64,000 nt of DNA from Capillidium heterosporum. Its lineage: Eukaryota > Entomophthoromycota > Entomophthoromycetes > Entomophthorales > Capillidiaceae. Numbering within the stretch: position 1 is the stretch's first letter; each line of letters starts with the position of its first letter. The stretch is from positions 930,001 to 994,000 of the forward strand of contig WBMQ01000011.1 of the NCBI GenBank assembly GCA_016630905.1. The letters are read 5' to 3'. The position numbers and the translations under genes were made by a program. Shown in pieces: positions 59,665 to 64,000 of the stretch. The notes beneath the pieces are model-generated. The model was not told the DNA's origin and did no database searches. It saw nothing but the letters and a program-made list of their open reading frames with translations.

Positions 59665-61353
59665 GTGAAATTACTTTTCCTCATCAAAAGAGTATTTGTA
59701 TGTTGTAGTAAACTTATCTACCTATCGATCTGCCTTTTTACTTTGGAATCTATACATGGTTTTAAGTATTGGATTTTGTTTCCAAGTTTAAAATAGTTGC
59801 CTTTAATAAATGTAGGGACTATAGATTTGATAAGTTAAAGGTTAAATATAATGACGTATCCGATATCAACCAACCTTAAATATGCTCTTAAAATGATAGA
59901 GTTGGATTGGGTACTTTTAGCTTTGTGTCGTAAATATGTCTAATCTACAGATAATCCTTTTTGACCATACCTTATAAAATCCAAAGTTAGTTATAGTTAT
60001 TTCAATTGCAACTACAATTTTTACTTATTTGACTTGCCAGCTTAGTTTATCTAGAAATAATGTATGTCAAAGTTTGAATTAAATTTAATTATACAAACTT
60101 TATAATTTATTATTAGCTTAAGGCACCTCTATCTTTTGTACATAAATGAAGTCTTGGTACAAGTGTTGAATACAAGTAGGTATATATAATTAGCCATTAG
60201 TGAGTTTATTAGCAAATGTATCTTTAATTTAGCTTTGGTATATATATGCTACAATAGTATAGGTTTCTAATAGACAATTGATTCTAATGTTTTAGAATAG
60301 CTATCATATTAGTAGGTAAAAGTATTATCTATTGGGAATATTAAAGTAGATAGTATAAAGGTTTAGTTACGCTCACTTGTGAGGTTTCATTGCCCTTCAT
60401 CAATGATTACTTTTGTAAAAATAAACATACAGCATCAGATAGAAATGTAGGTTTTGTAGTTCCGATATATTTTTTTGTAGTACTTGTAAATTTGATTATG
60501 AATCGCTTCTAAGTTTGTATCTTTTACAATAAATACTTTTTTGATATTGGTTTTTTAAAATTTTAGCTTTATTACATAGTCAAGTACTTTTGATATATCT
60601 TGGCAGTGGTTTGATTTTGTATATTAGTTGACTGTATGATGTTGTATTAAAAAAGGGCTTTCAAGTTTATAAATTTATTTGATAGCGTTATAATTTAGGG
60701 ATATATTTTTTGTAGATGGTATTATTTACATTACTAACAGCATATATATTATAAATCTGATAAATTTACAATCCGTTTTAAATGAATAGTAGGTAAAAAT
60801 GTATACAGGCGTCTTTACATAGCTTGAGGTGTAATGTTCTTTGTTTACTATAAAGAATTTATATAAAATTTTACATGGTTAAAATGAAAATTCTTAGCTA
60901 GATATTATGGGCTACCTAATCTAACTGATAGCTTAGAACCGCAAAGATATGGTTCTATGGAATATATATCAAACAAAAGTATAATGAAAATGTAGGTATA
61001 AGCTTATAAAATTGTTGGTGACAGATATTGAAAATATAAAATTACCATAAATAAAAATAAAAATTCGTATGCAATAATACAATCTTATAGTCTGTCAAGA
61101 TATAAAAGTATCTATATGTCGTATAGATTTCAATTTCAAATGCTATGGAAATTCATTCACTTCAAAATATAAACTTATAAATAAAACGCATCATTAGTTC
61201 CCATCATCCTACTACTTTTCACAATGGTGTTGCCTATTTTAGGTAAGCGGTGATCTCATTGGAGCTCCTAAATCGGATGACAATGAAAAGTTGACAAAGC
61301 AACCCAGATCATTTAAACTTAGAGCTCTACAACCAACACAGCAAGGCAAAGGC
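59665..61353. other. AT-rich intergenic and upstream of the SMP gene
   Basis: No gene is recognised over most of it. A TATA-like CTTATAAATAA lies near 61169–61180. An ATG at 61224 could start the next gene only if one base is skipped near 61242 or an intron is missing. Confidence 0.45.
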
Positions 61354-63609
61354 ATGGGTCAAATAATCTGGTACATATACTCATTCCTACTGGGCGGTAT
61401 AATTGGAGCCCCAATACTAGTCGTCTACGGGTACTACCTGCTGCAAAAGTATATAAACTATGAAGTTGTCAAGGAGAATCCTAAGAAAGGTAAACACAGT
61501 TTTCAATTTTAGTTAAATTTTATTTTTCAGAATCAGCAATGCAGGAGATGGATATGTCTGTGGTGGCGAAGGTAGGTTGGTTGAAGATAAGTCACGATAA
61601 CCAAAAGTCGCAGGATAACGTCAACAATATAACTGGGATGTTGAGCAGTAGTATCCACTCATTTTTGGATCGGAAGCAGCCTATACCATTGAAGCGGGGT
61701 AAGGATACGTGTTATTGCGTACTAAAAGGTACGAAACTCCTAATCTACGACAACGGATCGAGGAACGAATGCCGTGGAGTTATTTTGCTTACCGAATTTA
61801 CGCCTACTATTTTCCCAGCTGGGCTCCCCGACAACGAGGTATTTAAGAAGGAGTTCCCAATTATGCTCAAGTACAAGCTGGGTGACAAAGAGGCCGAAGT
61901 AAGTGCCGACTACTATTTATTTTCCGATTCACCAGTTGAGAAGGAGAGCTGGTTTATCGCGTTGCTCAAAGCTTCTCAGTCGAATAAGGAGCGAGAAGGC
62001 GAAAATGGACAACCCGACCCATTATCATTTGATCGACAAGCTATACAAAGCTTAATTGATACCATCAACGGTAGCGACGATCACCAACAGACACGATGGT
62101 TGAACGGTTTGATCGGTCGGTTGTTCTTGGGGGTCTATCGGACTCAGGCTGCCAAGGATTATTTTATCAACAAGATCAAAGCCAAGACGACAAAGGTAAA
62201 GAAGCCAGGCTTTCTTGGAGACTTTGAAGTGCGTGACTTACATGTTGGGGATTCGATTCCCTACATCACCAACCCCAAGCTTATAAGTTTGAGCACCGAT
62301 GGAGAACTTTGCGCCGAGATGGACCTCAGCTACACCGGTGGTTTCCGAGTTGAAATTGAAACCGACGCTACCCTATCGGTATCCACTCGACTCAAGCCTT
62401 TAAAGGTTAGTATGGTACTGGCCTGTCGTCCTACGTAGTTTACGTGGTAAGATTTTGTTGCGAGTCAAGCCACCACCCACCAACCGAGTTTGGATCGGGT
62501 TTTACGCGCTGCCACAGATGGACTTGGCTATCGAACCTATAATTTCCGACACCCACATCAAATCAACCGTAATTTTGCAAGCCATCGAAAAGCGGATAAC
62601 CGACGTGATCAAGGATGCTTTGGTACTACCCAACATGGACGACTACTGCTTCTTTCCAAGTTTCGGTACCGGTGGTATATTCGATCTAGCTGAGCACAGT
62701 GCTGAGCCGGTGGAGGTGACTGAACCGGTACAGGCGACTAGCTTAAGTAGCATTCGATCAGACACTGACAGCTTGGCGACCGGTAGTGACTTGGACTCCA
62801 TCAAGGCCCGCCGTCCCGTGTACTTTGAAGAGCCCAGCGAGATCAGCGACCGCGGTTCTGATTTTATCGAGATGGCCAGCTCTATCGACTCGAGTCGGTC
62901 CAAAGCTACTAACGGAACCACCAGCAGGACGGCATCACAAGCTACCTCGCTCAACGAGAAAATCCGTAACTTAAAGGATAGCTACTTCAGCGGTCGACTT
63001 CGCAAGTCAATTGAAGCCATTGGTCAGTCTCACGCCTCATTACCGGCACCTGCTTCAATTACTAGTGGTCACGGGGCAAACATCGGAGCTAGTCAAAGTT
63101 CTCCTACCCTCCCATCCCAAATCGAAGCCAATTTAGATAGCGTCGAAGAACGATCGATCACCGATGTCAAGTCGACTTTGTCCTCCAAATTGCGTAATAT
63201 TAAGACACACAAGCAGCAACCCAAGCTCGACTTGAAGACCGAGTTCAAGTCAGAGGAAAAGACTGGCACAATTACCAATTCCTTACCGACCATTGAATCG
63301 ATCTCACCACCCCCACCGGTAGCTTTACCTTCCCCTACCAACTCGGACCACCGATCAGAAAATGATTCGATTAACCCTACCAACAAGAATGGAACCTACG
63401 ACAATGAAAATGGGAATGGTCCAAATGGTGTAGGGAACCCACTACGTAGACGACTAGCTTTCCCTAGCTCTTTAGTTCGCCTTAAAGAACACAAGCGGAA
63501 TTTGGCTGAGGATGCCAATAACTCGGAGGTGGGGAGCTGGCCCCAACCAAGTGAAGATAGCTTTACAGCTAATAGCGCCAGCTACCTTACCGATGTCCTA
63601 CAAAGGTAG
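61354..63609 (+). CDS. SMP-domain lipid-transfer protein (NVJ2/TEX2-like) with one +1 shift
   Basis: ATG 61354 gives M-G-Q-I-I-W-Y-I-Y-S-F-L-L-G-G-I-I-G-A-P, an N-terminal membrane helix. An intron at 61490–61530 follows, then a PH-like domain (V-G-W-L-K-I … Y-C-V-L-K-G-T-K-L-L-I-Y-D … K-E-S-W-F-I-A-L-L). The SMP domain begins near W-L-N-G-L-I-G-R-L-F-L. Inside it the frame closes at TAG 62436. Skipping one base at 62420–62422 (CTG-G-CCT) restores V-V-L-R-S-L-R-G-K-I-L-L-R-V-K-P-P-P-T-N-R-V-W-I-G-F. A disordered Ser/Pro/Asn-rich tail ends at 63609. NVJ2 and TEX2 move lipids at ER contact sites. The open frame extends upstream of 61354 without an ATG, so the true start may lie in an earlier exon. 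Confidence 0.75.
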
Positions 63610-64000
63610 ATTTCCGTAAATTGAAGTTGGGTTTGATGGTTCCATGGGGATGTAGTTAGTAGCCGATTGTCTTGGTATTTTTGATTGAAGCATCTGTTTA
63701 ACTGTACTATATATTACTATTTAAAATTATATTTAGAATATCCCAAATTTATAATAAACTTATAGTTTTAGTTTAATTTTTGTGCCGGTACAGTAGATCT
63801 AAAGTATTGAAATGTTATATGGTATATTCTATTTAAATTCGCTTATATGAGAACATTCATATTTTCGTGTTTAGTAGTAGCTATATATATTTATAATTGG
63901 CATCTCTAAAAATGGGATTTACTTTTGAATTTTGTTATACGACAATGTGTTTATGTTTTCAATGTATTTACTCCTGCATCCTCAATGTTTAGTTTATATT
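63610..64000. other. 3' flank, nothing recognised
   Basis: AT-rich sequence after the SMP gene, to the window edge. Confidence 0.5.

Noticed and set aside
61224-61353. ATG 61224 as the start of the SMP gene with another +1 skip near 61242
   Set aside because: The downstream ATG 61354 already gives a good N-terminal membrane anchor, so I did not count this among the shifts.

Overview
The window is AT-rich nuclear DNA from a fungus. Genes carry many short GT–AG introns of roughly 35–60 nt. The set includes fungal-type proteins (Mgm101, a Nop13/Rnp24-like nucleolar protein, an NVJ2/TEX2-like lipid-transfer protein). It also holds an expansion of animal-like membrane-anchored UDP-glycosyltransferases (UGTs) and of F-box/leucine-rich-repeat proteins. 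This mix fits an early-diverging filamentous fungus; an entomophthoralean such as Conidiobolus is my best guess, made by inference only.

Layout. 1–8 kb: F-box/LRR copies (a decayed one, an intact one, a broken minus-strand one, and one with two extra bases) plus tRNA-Leu(CAA). 8–13.4 kb: a doubtful secreted-protein locus, tRNA-Phe(GAA), and STI1 with a perfect heat-shock element. 14–24.5 kb: four UGT genes and one UGT 3'-end relic. 24.9–32.6 kb: ordinary cell genes (an old-yellow-enzyme family reductase, a cornichon/ERV14 cargo receptor, LTO1, MGM101, a LIM/zinc protein). 33.8–39.5 kb: two convergent UGTs sharing a 756-bp tract identical by eye, with an internally deleted mini-UGT between them. 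41–52 kb: a divergent isocitrate-lyase-like protein lacking the catalytic motif but ending in a peroxisomal SKL, deoxyhypusine synthase, an unrecognised helical protein, RNA polymerase I subunit Rpa43, and a two-RRM nucleolar protein. 52–58.6 kb: three intact F-box/LRR genes, the last flanked by inverted copies of a dispersed repeat. 61.2–63.6 kb: an SMP-domain lipid-transfer protein.

The most unusual pattern concerns reading frames. At least 15 places in nine genes need exactly one base skipped to keep a conserved protein in frame, and every one is a +1 (one extra base). None is a confident deletion. For UGT2–UGT5, removing the extra bases gives 558 residues, exactly the length of the single intact copy; UGT1 gives 557. 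About ten housekeeping genes in between show no shift. The explanation could be insertion-type consensus errors, very recent inactivation, or +1 recoding; the sequence alone cannot decide.

The UGT genes also share a promoter architecture: an upstream box, a second box and a TATA element, at similar distances from each start. All six end in a dilysine-type K-x-K-S-x tail expected to hold them in the endoplasmic reticulum.
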